NCBI GenBank assembly: GCA_964421005.1
Contig: CAYQUV010000002.1
Location: forward strand, 1-47,127
From: CAYQUV01 sp964421005
GTDB taxonomy: Bacteria > Patescibacteriota > Minisyncoccia > Minisyncoccales > CG1-02-41-26
Direction: 5' to 3'
Length of the DNA: 47,127 nucleotides
Shown here: in pieces, positions 34,001-42,202 of the stretch
Numbering within the stretch: position 1 is the first letter of the stretch
Layout: the number at the start of each line of letters is the position of its first letter
Program-made: the position numbers and the translations under genes
Notes under the pieces: generated by a model
Database searches by the model: none
The model's input: only the letters and a program-made list of their open reading frames with translations
Told to the model about the DNA's origin: nothing

Positions 34001-36304
34001 GACAGTTTCAGTTTTGCTGTCCCAATTATGATAAGCAAAACTTTGCTCGTAGCCGCATTTATTTTTAGCTTTTTGCTCAGCATCGTCAAAATTTTCAGCA
34101 TAAATAGTATAACTGGTGGGTGTCCAGTATTTAGCTTCAGTTACCCCTTCAGCGATTTCAATTGTTGGAAGATTATTAACCTGCTTGGAAAGATTTTCTT
34201 GAGAGGTTTTCAATTGATTAAATAAATTTAACACTTCGCTATAATTTAATCCCGTTTGAGAGAGTTTAGCGCTTGTATCATAGATTTCTTTAAAAGATTT
34301 AAACCAGGTGTTACTGGGGGTATAACAATAAACGGTACAATTTCCAGGACAAGTGATAGTAACTTCTCCAATCTTCCCTCCCAATCCGGGTACTTCCGGA
34401 TGGGAAACAATATTTTCGCCAAATTGTTGAGGGAAAGGAAGAGACCATTCTCTTTTTGGACAGTGGACATTATAAGTGATGCTTTTACTTTTTTCTATTT
34501 TACTTTTGACAAAACAATGCGGTTGGGGAGGAGGCAATTCTGGATCAAAAAAAGTGAAATCTTTTACGCGATAAGGATCATAATATTCTTTAGTTTCGGG
34601 ATAATAAATGATTTGATAATCTCCATCTGGACAACTAAAAATACACTTATCTTCAGAAAGAGAGGCAATACATTTAATTGGTATGGTTGGTAGATTTGAA
34701 TCGGAAATATAACAACTTTTTAATGGAATTTCTGGATCTGGATAAGAAATCTCAGGAATAGAACTTCCGGCAGATTCAGAACACATCATTTTGTAAGTAC
34801 AGCCATTGCCATCTCTGGAAATTCCGATGACAAATTTTTGATATTTAGGACCCGGACATAAATTCCACTCATCTTTTTTAAGTTTTATGCTTTCTTTAAA
34901 ATATTCTGCTCCCTGGGAACCTTCGATTAAGGAACAACAGCGTATATAATGGGCTTTGCCTGACTTTCTTGCTTCTAATCCGCTTCCGCACCAGTCATTA
35001 TTCTTACGGATGGCGACCACATATTGGCCATCTGGACAGGTTTTCCATTGGTTATCTCTAAGAAGTATATCTTCAGAGCATATTTGCTCTGACCAAGAAA
35101 CTGTGCCGGATATACTTGAGCATCTTATTTTATCAAGTTTTCCACTACTGTTTTTATGAACCCCGGTTACATATTTACCCTCAGGACAATAAACCCACTT
35201 TCCTTTTGTTGGTACTTCCAAATCTATCGGAGCTAAAAGGTTTCCGTTTTCTTCTAAACGGGTGACAAGTTGTTGGGGGGTTTCAAGATGGGAAAGATAC
35301 TCACTGATCATTCCCTGCACTTGGTTTCTTTTTGCTGAGCTTGCGGCAAAAAGAAATTTTACACCTTCCTCCTCTTTAAGTTTTTCTCTTAAATCAATAG
35401 TTTCTCTTTGGGCGTCTCCGATTAAACCGTAAGTTTCAGATTTTGCCTGGGAGAATTTTAGAAGACTATCGCTGTAATAATCGAGAAGATTACGAAAACC
35501 CAACTCCCCGCCTTTAACATTCAAAAGAGTGGTAAGAGAATCATAGAAAGTCCTAAGATAGGCTGCTTGCTGGAAAAAATCATTTAAAACTCTGATTCCT
35601 TGATTTATAGTTTCTGGAAGCTGGTAAATTACCCTGCGAATTTCATTGAGCTTACCAACAAAATTGAAAATTTTCCTTAAAGTATTTATCCATCCCATTG
35701 GTAAAAACATTTCAGCGATATCAAGCCAGCTAATTGTATAGCTTACTTCACCGAAACGGAGATTACAGGATGTTTTGCAGTTTCTTAAAAAAAGACATTC
35801 GGAAAGAGGGTCGGTGTTGTTAAAGATTTTTTTAGCGAAATAAACTATAGTGGCGGCTGTTCTCTGGATTCTTATGAAATCCGAACAGGCTTTGCTTAAA
35901 GCCCGTCTTTCTTCTTTTGTCAACATTTCTTCTTCCTGGGGCAAGGGAATGCTTAGTTCGCACATTTCAGGAATTTTTGGCCGGGGAATATCGGGTATGC
36001 CGTCTTTGGTTGTAGGAGTTTGGTCACTGCCGATATTAATGGCTGAAAAAGGATTATAACAGTCTTTATCTAGCACAGATGAGTATCCTAAACCTAACCG
36101 CTTGGGTAAACATTTAATTAAACGCCAGCTTCCCAGCATAATATCTCCATCATCTTCAAGTTTGAGTTCATCGGGCAACCTGATTTTCATTAGAAGGTCT
36201 CTCAGACTGAAAGCCTGAGCTTGTAAAGGAAGGGACTGTAAAAGAAGAGCTAATATTGTAATCAGGCAAATAGTATTTTTAAAATATCCATTCTTGAAAA
36301 ACAT
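31064..36304 (-). CDS. Giant exported Cys-rich protein (1746 residues) with CPDG repeats
   Basis: Signal peptide 1-32 (ICLITILALLLQSLPLQAQA). No internal membrane helix is clear, so the chain is outside. The body alternates long helices/coiled coils with beta-like Cys segments. Six repeats of the form W-x-x-CPDGRFVxGIxKN...ADxIxCC have their first Cys near residues 373, 423, 483, 843, 892 and 938, in two clusters of three. A long helical part (about 950-1300) is followed by further Cys (CDCKYNTENCEETGE near 1300) and a Cys-rich end (CTCGKSYCHLPFC). It is the second-largest gene in the window and sits 24 bases after the 1809-residue gene. No homologue family is known to me. A structural role such as a surface fibre or an adhesin is likely from length, export signal and Cys content. 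Confidence 0.75.
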   Translation of the reverse strand: MFFKNGYFKNTICLITILALLLQSLPLQAQAFSLRDLLMKIRLPDELKLEDDGDIMLGSWRLIKCLPKRLGLGYSSVLDKDCYNPFSAINIGSDQTPTTKDGIPDIPRPKIPEMCELSIPLPQEEEMLTKEERRALSKACSDFIRIQRTAATIVYFAKKIFNNTDPLSECLFLRNCKTSCNLRFGEVSYTISWLDIAEMFLPMGWINTLRKIFNFVGKLNEIRRVIYQLPETINQGIRVLNDFFQQAAYLRTFYDSLTTLLNVKGGELGFRNLLDYYSDSLLKFSQAKSETYGLIGDAQRETIDLREKLKEEEGVKFLFAASSAKRNQVQGMISEYLSHLETPQQLVTRLEENGNLLAPIDLEVPTKGKWVYCPEGKYVTGVHKNSSGKLDKIRCSSISGTVSWSEQICSEDILLRDNQWKTCPDGQYVVAIRKNNDWCGSGLEARKSGKAHYIRCCSLIEGSQGAEYFKESIKLKKDEWNLCPGPKYQKFVIGISRDGNGCTYKMMCSESAGSSIPEISYPDPEIPLKSCYISDSNLPTIPIKCIASLSEDKCIFSCPDGDYQIIYYPETKEYYDPYRVKDFTFFDPELPPPQPHCFVKSKIEKSKSITYNVHCPKREWSLPFPQQFGENIVSHPEVPGLGGKIGEVTITCPGNCTVYCYTPSNTWFKSFKEIYDTSAKLSQTGLNYSEVLNLFNQLKTSQENLSKQVNNLPTIEIAEGVTEAKYWTPTSYTIYAENFDDAEQKAKNKCGYEQSFAYHNWDSKTETVLRVDFDPIIEGLENIDQSSLSEFLTIPIISSQLKTTEDKLTEIEETIEEAKPECIEIHLEAGGWGEWDSGGLEYCPEGMFVDAIHKNDEGQANRIRCCNLPETVPEGERECSSKGLSNSIWNYCPDGRFVTGIHKNKRSKADEMTCCNSVPGGEPGCNEQPLADKELRSCPDGRFVNGIRKNWDAFANKINCCSLPEERIPEQVYQDFDTALDKIGDLKSQIEQLKNHSLRINQIWHKGEEEYSQKKYVEDIIETKEISQDIVLILDNALSALNKIMELKDSLMNTPGLSVKNREKLKEIFSPTGPLEGINQLLFEDPESIKNFVGTYSCPEGSSGEGFLGRLKCFEQENTKTFEQIWHFLNGIEKLNEIIPEFDEIRKLVAEIKPILEIPIPQITDVDLEIGFKGIKTSGGEGFESFKDKFFQSPLSFLKKQFDGIDNSLTNIKKLFDNFIDYGIAPRLSERFSSDKDFITGYVSDERLLEKFRDNPSDELNKIKNKKYPSLRTIIFGNEKMKSGCQKLDLILKMDPKQIECDCKYNTENCEETGEMGKLDKDLLDNKVELTEKCQIRYELVSGLSRKGPSIEGFETTSIEEFAQRVKSEEISDPKQWWKTNICEPVQKRREDRLYFERRSKYTSCTELSEVLTSEIIIEVATKEFRETCSELEYQKGLEQQCNDFAQLKENLADEEWRTEISGLLGIEIPDLTKEENEKQLKEIRELCATELFDIRTPLEGVMEVYSVLLGIKSGTLFFRGIKTTIEDTRRAYESAQQLIAMIEELPEKLKAISETQLEEEGLSFKPLECIPNPAIGYGGLTSVRGGPVCPRIDHLFSVIESNFAIMRQNLNHLNLLRKEEEHWDVKIGDLKMRLLNVWLDYSCGEDRRGEDCLYFKKVTELYNWAEEIKKKTQNVWALATAINFANANCTCGKSYCHLPFCISGLPLTPSPLKDPYCYLVYILRYPFLHQVEVLEGYEWMQPYTK
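33410..35240 (-). repeat. Six CPDGxFVxGIxKN repeats within the 1746-residue gene
   Basis: Protein repeats of about 46-60 residues in two groups (Cys at about 373/423/483 and 843/892/938). The most alike are YCPDGRFVTGIHKN, SCPDGRFVNGIRKN and YCPEGMFVDAIHKN, each followed after 8-12 residues by I-x-C-C or M-x-C-C. The third unit (CPGPKYQKFVIGISRDGNG) is the most diverged. The DNA is not identical between copies, so the duplication is old. Confidence 0.8.
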
Positions 36305-36327
36305 ATTATTTTTATTTAGTTAATCCG

Positions 36328-39300
36328 TTAATAATCAGTTAATCTGTTAAGAGGAGGCCCGTCTACTAAAACATCGCCTAAAAGTTCTAAATGGAAGGTA
36401 AATTTATCAACAATACATTGCATAATACTTACACAGCACTTATTTTCTTTTTCTATTCTTTTTCGGCAGCAAAGCTTCAAATCATCTATCTCTCTATAAT
36501 CCTCTTTGTTTTCATCGCGGTAGCATTTCTTATCTTTTTCTTCTCTTTGGGTCGCTTCCCGGCAGATTCGGCAGCCATCATAAAAGCAGCATTTCTCATC
36601 TTCTTTTCTTTCTCCTATCTCTATTTTACACTCTTCCGTTCCTTTTCCCCGGCATCTTGGAACGCAAACCAACCCTTCTCCTAAGGAACAACATTCTTTG
36701 CTTTCTATTTTATAAACTTCTTCCGGGGATGAGCATTTTCCATTTACTTGTTCCACATTTGTAGCTGGCCTACATACACCCGCCATTTCATCGGCTGTTT
36801 TTCCTCCCAGTTCTACCCCTATTAATTTTCCAAGAGCTTTGCCCAGGATAGCAATACCTTGTTTGGGCCATTCCAGTAAAACTTGGTTAGAAGCATCTCT
36901 GATTCTAGCCTCCATATTAACTGTTGCTGCATTAATTCTTGCGTCAAGATTTTCTTTTGCTATAAAGATATTAGCCACAGTATCGGTTAGGTGAAGAGCT
37001 TTGCCTAGAGTATCTACATAACGTTCTCCTAAAGGAGTAGTCAGCGCTAAATAATCCATAAGAGAAGGAGAGATTGCTATTTTGTCGCTGATAAGTTTTT
37101 GCGGAAGAAGTTCTTCAATTAATTGAGCTGGAGTTTTTGCCAGAATATCTTGGATTCTCTGCCACTCTTCCCAGCCTAATCTTTGATTGAGACAAGCTTC
37201 TCCATGAATAATTTTTCCTTCAGGACCTGTCCCACATTCCGGATCAATTGCTCTAAAAATAAGTCTGATAATTTCCTCACTCATAGGTCCCTGGTTTATC
37301 TGGTTTCCGATTGGAGTCGCCAAGAAATCAGCAAAGGCTATCATATTTTCTCCCATATTTTGTTCTTGGAACGATTCAATCTCAAATCCTTGAGTTTCAA
37401 GTGCTTCTTTTACTCTTTCTAAATCTACCGGTTTGGTGTAAACATCAGCATCTAAATTATCTTCTGTTCCATGCTGATAAAAATAAATAGCTTCTGCCCC
37501 AGCTTGAAGCGCTTTTGATTCTAATTCTTCTTTATCCTCTTTATTAATAACTAAAGAAATTATTCCTTCAAATGTTTGAACTTGGCTCTGTTCCAGATTC
37601 ATTCCTATTTTTCTGAGAAGAGTTACCGGTGTGTCGCCGTATAAATAACGCAGGAGATCATTTAAGGCCTCCGGCCTTTCTTCGGGTTTCAACTTATCTC
37701 TAATCAGGGCAAATAAAATCTGATACTCTTTTGGATGAACATAATAGACAAGGTTTTGGTCAAGGCCAAAGATTTGAGCCGGATTAAAATCCAACAAAAG
37801 ACAGCTTATATATTGCTCTTTGCGCTCTGAGGGAACTTCTTCTCCCGGAGCATCTAAAAGAATCTCTAAAGCTTTGGCAGTGGTTGGCCTTTCCAAACTT
37901 TCCATTGAATACCTGGGACCCCTTGCTTCAGCAAATTCTCTCGCCATTATATTTTCAAAAGTCCAGTCTGGAAAATCTTCTCTGAAGTCTTTGATTACTT
38001 TTCCGCAGACACCATCATGTAAAAGCCCGTAAGGAGTTTGGGCAAGAAAATTTCTTCCCCGGTAATTCTCACCTTTCAAGTAGCGCATTATGCCAAAAGA
38101 AGGCCAGGTAAGGACATCATAGAGCGTTGTATTTTGAGCAATCCAAGCAACAAAAGCTTTGGCAAAATCTTCGCCTTTTTGTTGCTGAAGGGATAAATCA
38201 TTAAGCCTGCTAATGCCTTCTGCTTCTTCTTTTGGCGAGATATCGCTTTTTTCAGGATTTCTTTCTCCCCAATCTCTGGTCCAATCATTGTATAATTCTC
38301 TTTCTTTGATTAATCGGTCAGTATCTTTTCTTATATCTTGATTTGGAAAAGCAACTGTTAACCATTGATAACTTTCTATTTCTTCTTGTTTTTCTTCTGA
38401 AGTTCTTTGGTCTGTTGGTTCTATCAAATTATAATGCTTTTCTATCCCATATTTGAAGAGAGTAAAAGCAATTGAGTTATTAACTGAAATCTTACAGCTT
38501 TCACATTGGAAATTAAGATTATTTGGTAAATCTTGTTTTTTGCAGCCTCCATAACAACCAACTCCGTTACATTCTTCAGCTACTTTTCTGTCTACTCTAT
38601 TACATTCGGTATTCAAGAGATTCTTGATTATTGTTCCGATTGGCCTGTTCCAGCCGGACAAGGGATTTTCACAAGCGTACCATCTGAAATAACAAAAAGC
38701 CTTTTCTGATTCAGACATTAAACTCCACTCCGTTTTTAATGTATCCGGATAGGGGAAAAGTCCTCCTATTTCTTTTGTTCTCACTTTATTACAAGCATCC
38801 TTTATAGTCTGGTTACTTTCTCCTCTTTTTTGGATATTAAGTTCTCCGCAAATAACCTGTTTTGGGGTTCCGATGATGAGGTCTTTGATGTTGGTTATTT
38901 CCGGCCAGAGAAGTTCAGCCGGAGATTTATTCAGATATTTATCCCTGATATCATCAGGTATAAATTCTTCAATTTTATTCTCAAGAGGTTTTTTAACTTC
39001 TTCTGGTAAATATTCAAAAGGCTCTGAATGGAGACGTTTTTCAATTTCGCAAGCATATTTTCCCACATTACTTCCAATTTCTATTTCATCCATTCCTTGA
39101 TAAAGTTTAATTGTTTGTCCTCTTTCTGCTTTTTTACAAATATCGGCTAATATCTGGTCTATATTGCTTTCCAAATACCCGGCTATTTGTTTAGGCAAAA
39201 GGTCTTTAATTGTTGAAGATAAAAATTGATGGAGTTTTTTCTGGAAATCGCTTAGTTGTTTAAGATAAGGTTGTAGAGGGGTTAGAATTTCATCTTCCAC

Positions 39301-41757
39301 CCAAACCTGGGCATATCGGGTTAAGGTATAAACAGAAGTTTGAGTTAGAGCAACTAGAAGTTGCTCAGCGAAATTAACTGTTCCGGCAAGAAATTCTCTT
39401 GTCCATTTTGAAATATTTTCCCTGGTTGGTTTTATACTTCCCCAGTCTATCCACTCTCCATAACACTCGCCACATTCTTTTCCTTTTTCGGCCGTTCTGT
39501 CCCAGCAATAACCAGCATAATGGCAAAAGTCATCTTTATTTTCTTCTGTTTTAAATGAAGGATGGTCGATTCCTTCACTTATTTTATCCCATTCAGTGTT
39601 TATTTCTTCAGGAGTCGGATGAAGACACTTTCCCTCTCCCGTTTTTTCATTTGTAACTTGAAAATATCTTCCTTCTGTTACAAAACATTTCTCTCGAGGA
39701 AGATATTCAGGAGCGTAATCAGGATTATTCTTTTTCCATTTCTCTATTTGTTCTATAGCAGGCATACTTAGCTGGGTGCCTAAATCAGCAACTAATTCCG
39801 CTGTTTTATTATCCGCTCTTTTTTTGAGGTCCTTTAAATTCTCCATCAGAAAAGCATCAACTGTCTGGAGATAGCTTGAAACAAAGAATGGTAAAACTTC
39901 TGTCATTCTTTTTACTAAGTTTTCCCTTAAAAAAGGAACTTGCTCTTCCAAGCTTTGTTTTAAACCTTTCTGTAAAACGGCCGGCAAAAGGTCAATTATT
40001 TCACTGCCCAAAATCTGATTCAGGTCTCTATCAAAAATTACATCTCTTAATTTTGTTTTGAGAATTCTTTGGATTTCTTCGGGCAGGCGCTCTCTTAAAT
40101 CTTCAGTTAAAACATCAACCAGCTTATTGGAAAGGAAATGAGGAGGAATGTTTTGTTTTCTGCAATCCGCTTCGCTCATTCCCTTCTTCCGGCAATCTGC
40201 TATCATTTTGTCGGAAATATCCCTTGTTATTCCTTCTCTCATTTTTTCCAAAAATGCTTCGGTAAAATCTAAATTTTGCCCGGCTAAAGTTTCGCCTAAA
40301 TAGTCGGCCAATCCTTCTCTTATTGTCTTTTCAACAATATCTGAAAGATTTTCTTCATCAAGTATAAATGTCCCTTGACCAAAAGCAGAGCTTAGGCATT
40401 CTTGAATCATTTGTTCAATATCTTCCAAACTAAGCTGGGTTAAAACAGAAAACAAACTTGCCCTCTGGCTCTCCCGGTAAATCCTCTGATTTTCTCTTCT
40501 TATTTCCGGGGGAATGATTTCGCCTTCCAAAGGAGCATAAAAAGTAAAAGGGTCACTGATGGCAGGACTCATTTTTACTTCCTGGCTTTGGGGGAATTGC
40601 TTTGGTTTCTCCAACTCAATTTCATAACCCAAATCTTTTATGGCTTCTTTGTGGCTGAGGAAGTCCTCTTGGAAATCAATTTCTAACAATCCGGAGATTA
40701 AAAAGTTCCCTGTGTTTATTCCTAAAGTTTTTTCAATTAAACCTAATTGGCCAGTGGAAAGTTTTATTTTCTGGCCTTGGAGTTCGGCTAAAAGTTCCTG
40801 GAGTCGTTCCCTTTTTTCTTTTATTTCTCTTAAATCGCACTTTGGAGCTGAGATTTCTTGGCCTTTTTCGTTTATATCCTCTCCGGTTCCGCAATTATAA
40901 CAGCGGGTTAAGCAGACATTCTGTCCTCCCTTTAAAAGTTCTTCGAGTTCCTCTACTGTTTTTGCCCCCATTTTATCCAAAAAACTCTGACTTTTTTTCT
41001 CTTTTTCAGACATCCCGCCGACACATTTTCCTTCTAAACCATCCCATTCTACATGATATTTTGTGTTTCCGCATTGACAATTTTTTAAAGCACTCATTAA
41101 GTTGTTAGTTGTTTCAACTACATCGGTCAAAATACCTATAATCTCAAGCAAAGGAGCTTCAATTAAATGAACCTTATCTCTTGGGAATTCGCCCAAAGAG
41201 AGGAGAACTTCTCTCATCTCTTCATTGGTAGAAGTTGTTTCGTCAAGGTCATTAATTGTTTTTTCAAGGAGTGTTCCGAGAGGAATCTGTAAAAAAGTAA
41301 CTTTTTCAGCAGAAATCAAAGGAGAAACGCCGGGAGTTATTATAGAAGGAGGAGCTTCTACCTTAAAAACAAGCAATTGAGGATTAATTACTGCTAAAAT
41401 TAAATAGGAACAGATTATAATTAAAAGACCTAAAAGTCCTTGGTTTATTCTGGTTTTGGCAATAACTAAAACAGCCGGTTTAGCGCCGGAAATTAAATAT
41501 AAAACTCCGCCATAAATTACAACAGTAACTGCTACAGCGATAGCAAGTACAAAAAATAGGCGGAGAAAATAATTTATATAGAGAGGAAAAGCCTCCTGAG
41601 CGGAAATGATTCCTCCTTCTATTTTTTCTTGAATCTGGTTTGGAGTTTCAGCTCCTGGTATTGGAGGGTATTTTATCTCCAGAGCAAAAGCAGAATTAGC
41701 CCCGAAAAGAAAAACAATCAAAAGAGAAACAAAAAGAAATTTTTTAAACCTTACCAT
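36328..41757 (-). CDS. Giant exported protein (1809 residues): VirB2-like module, YebC-like segment, Cys-rich tail
   Basis: Signal peptide 1-25, then a two-helix VirB2-like unit (about 60-130, VVIYGGVLYLISGAKPAVLV, then RINQGLLGLLIIICSYLILA with INPQLL), as in the 625-residue protein. The rest is outside: about 1200 residues of helices (LSDIVEKTIREGLADYL, RERLPEEIQRILKTKLRD) broken by Cys-rich islands (CQCGN, CLTRCYNCG, CFVTEG, CGECYG, CYGGCKK). Residues 1396-1464 resemble the last part of YebC: FEGIISLVINKEDKEELESK, ALQAGAEAI, DVYTKPVDLERVKEALETQG. The tail (from about 1660) holds over 20 Cys. It follows a small membrane protein and the VirB4 ATPase in one operon. A VirB6-like or surface-fibre role is an inference; no known family covers the whole chain. 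Confidence 0.78.
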   Translation of the reverse strand: MVRFKKFLFVSLLIVFLFGANSAFALEIKYPPIPGAETPNQIQEKIEGGIISAQEAFPLYINYFLRLFFVLAIAVAVTVVIYGGVLYLISGAKPAVLVIAKTRINQGLLGLLIIICSYLILAVINPQLLVFKVEAPPSIITPGVSPLISAEKVTFLQIPLGTLLEKTINDLDETTSTNEEMREVLLSLGEFPRDKVHLIEAPLLEIIGILTDVVETTNNLMSALKNCQCGNTKYHVEWDGLEGKCVGGMSEKEKKSQSFLDKMGAKTVEELEELLKGGQNVCLTRCYNCGTGEDINEKGQEISAPKCDLREIKEKRERLQELLAELQGQKIKLSTGQLGLIEKTLGINTGNFLISGLLEIDFQEDFLSHKEAIKDLGYEIELEKPKQFPQSQEVKMSPAISDPFTFYAPLEGEIIPPEIRRENQRIYRESQRASLFSVLTQLSLEDIEQMIQECLSSAFGQGTFILDEENLSDIVEKTIREGLADYLGETLAGQNLDFTEAFLEKMREGITRDISDKMIADCRKKGMSEADCRKQNIPPHFLSNKLVDVLTEDLRERLPEEIQRILKTKLRDVIFDRDLNQILGSEIIDLLPAVLQKGLKQSLEEQVPFLRENLVKRMTEVLPFFVSSYLQTVDAFLMENLKDLKKRADNKTAELVADLGTQLSMPAIEQIEKWKKNNPDYAPEYLPREKCFVTEGRYFQVTNEKTGEGKCLHPTPEEINTEWDKISEGIDHPSFKTEENKDDFCHYAGYCWDRTAEKGKECGECYGEWIDWGSIKPTRENISKWTREFLAGTVNFAEQLLVALTQTSVYTLTRYAQVWVEDEILTPLQPYLKQLSDFQKKLHQFLSSTIKDLLPKQIAGYLESNIDQILADICKKAERGQTIKLYQGMDEIEIGSNVGKYACEIEKRLHSEPFEYLPEEVKKPLENKIEEFIPDDIRDKYLNKSPAELLWPEITNIKDLIIGTPKQVICGELNIQKRGESNQTIKDACNKVRTKEIGGLFPYPDTLKTEWSLMSESEKAFCYFRWYACENPLSGWNRPIGTIIKNLLNTECNRVDRKVAEECNGVGCYGGCKKQDLPNNLNFQCESCKISVNNSIAFTLFKYGIEKHYNLIEPTDQRTSEEKQEEIESYQWLTVAFPNQDIRKDTDRLIKERELYNDWTRDWGERNPEKSDISPKEEAEGISRLNDLSLQQQKGEDFAKAFVAWIAQNTTLYDVLTWPSFGIMRYLKGENYRGRNFLAQTPYGLLHDGVCGKVIKDFREDFPDWTFENIMAREFAEARGPRYSMESLERPTTAKALEILLDAPGEEVPSERKEQYISCLLLDFNPAQIFGLDQNLVYYVHPKEYQILFALIRDKLKPEERPEALNDLLRYLYGDTPVTLLRKIGMNLEQSQVQTFEGIISLVINKEDKEELESKALQAGAEAIYFYQHGTEDNLDADVYTKPVDLERVKEALETQGFEIESFQEQNMGENMIAFADFLATPIGNQINQGPMSEEIIRLIFRAIDPECGTGPEGKIIHGEACLNQRLGWEEWQRIQDILAKTPAQLIEELLPQKLISDKIAISPSLMDYLALTTPLGERYVDTLGKALHLTDTVANIFIAKENLDARINAATVNMEARIRDASNQVLLEWPKQGIAILGKALGKLIGVELGGKTADEMAGVCRPATNVEQVNGKCSSPEEVYKIESKECCSLGEGLVCVPRCRGKGTEECKIEIGERKEDEKCCFYDGCRICREATQREEKDKKCYRDENKEDYREIDDLKLCCRKRIEKENKCCVSIMQCIVDKFTFHLELLGDVLVDGPPLNRLTDY

Positions 41758-41809
41758 TTTATTTGTATTTTACCCCTAAATTCGTCTTGATTCGTAAATT
41801 TATTGATAA

Positions 41810-42190
41810 TTAGCTGCTTTTTAACTCCGAATAAACCATTAGAATGAAGCCGGGGTAAATATCTCCCAAAACAGGGCATATTTCTACCAATAACTTTTTC
41901 CACTGTTTTTTAAGAAACTTTTTAACTAAACCTTGAGCTGCTCCTCTTTCTTTCCCAGATTTTGGGTTTTTAATAGACATACTTCCTGAACGGAAAAATA
42001 TCCACATTCCTATAACAGTAAATCCAAAAACATTGACAATTTGTCCCAGCAAGACTCCAATCCCGAAAGCAGCTACTAAAATTATGGAAATCCAACCTGC
42101 CACGTCAAACAGTCCCGCTATAAAGAGCATCATAATTCCCTCCGGACTAAAAAGAGCTCCTTTTGGATTGTTTGTTTCCTCTCTCATCAT
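41810..42190 (-). CDS. Small membrane protein of the VirB4 locus
   Basis: 126 residues. Two or three membrane helices (about 19-48 and 50-66: GIMMLFIAGLFDVAGWISII and IVNVFGFTVIGMWIFF) lie in the first half. A basic loop (KNPKSGKERGAAQGLVKKFLKKQWKKL) follows, then a last short hydrophobic part with PVLGDIYPGFILMVY. The basic loop should face the cytoplasm. It lies 12 bases after the VirB4 stop and 52 bases before the giant gene. The position matches that of small inner-membrane subunits in T4SS loci. No named family recognised; membership in the export machine is inferred from the operon. Confidence 0.65.
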   Translation of the reverse strand: MMREETNNPKGALFSPEGIMMLFIAGLFDVAGWISIILVAAFGIGVLLGQIVNVFGFTVIGMWIFFRSGSMSIKNPKSGKERGAAQGLVKKFLKKQWKKLLVEICPVLGDIYPGFILMVYSELKSS

Positions 42191-42202
42191 TTTAATTTTT
42201 CT

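Noticed and set aside
34256..34693. 145-codon plus-strand frame
   Set aside because: It is antisense to the 1746-residue gene, with no recognisable domain and no start signal.
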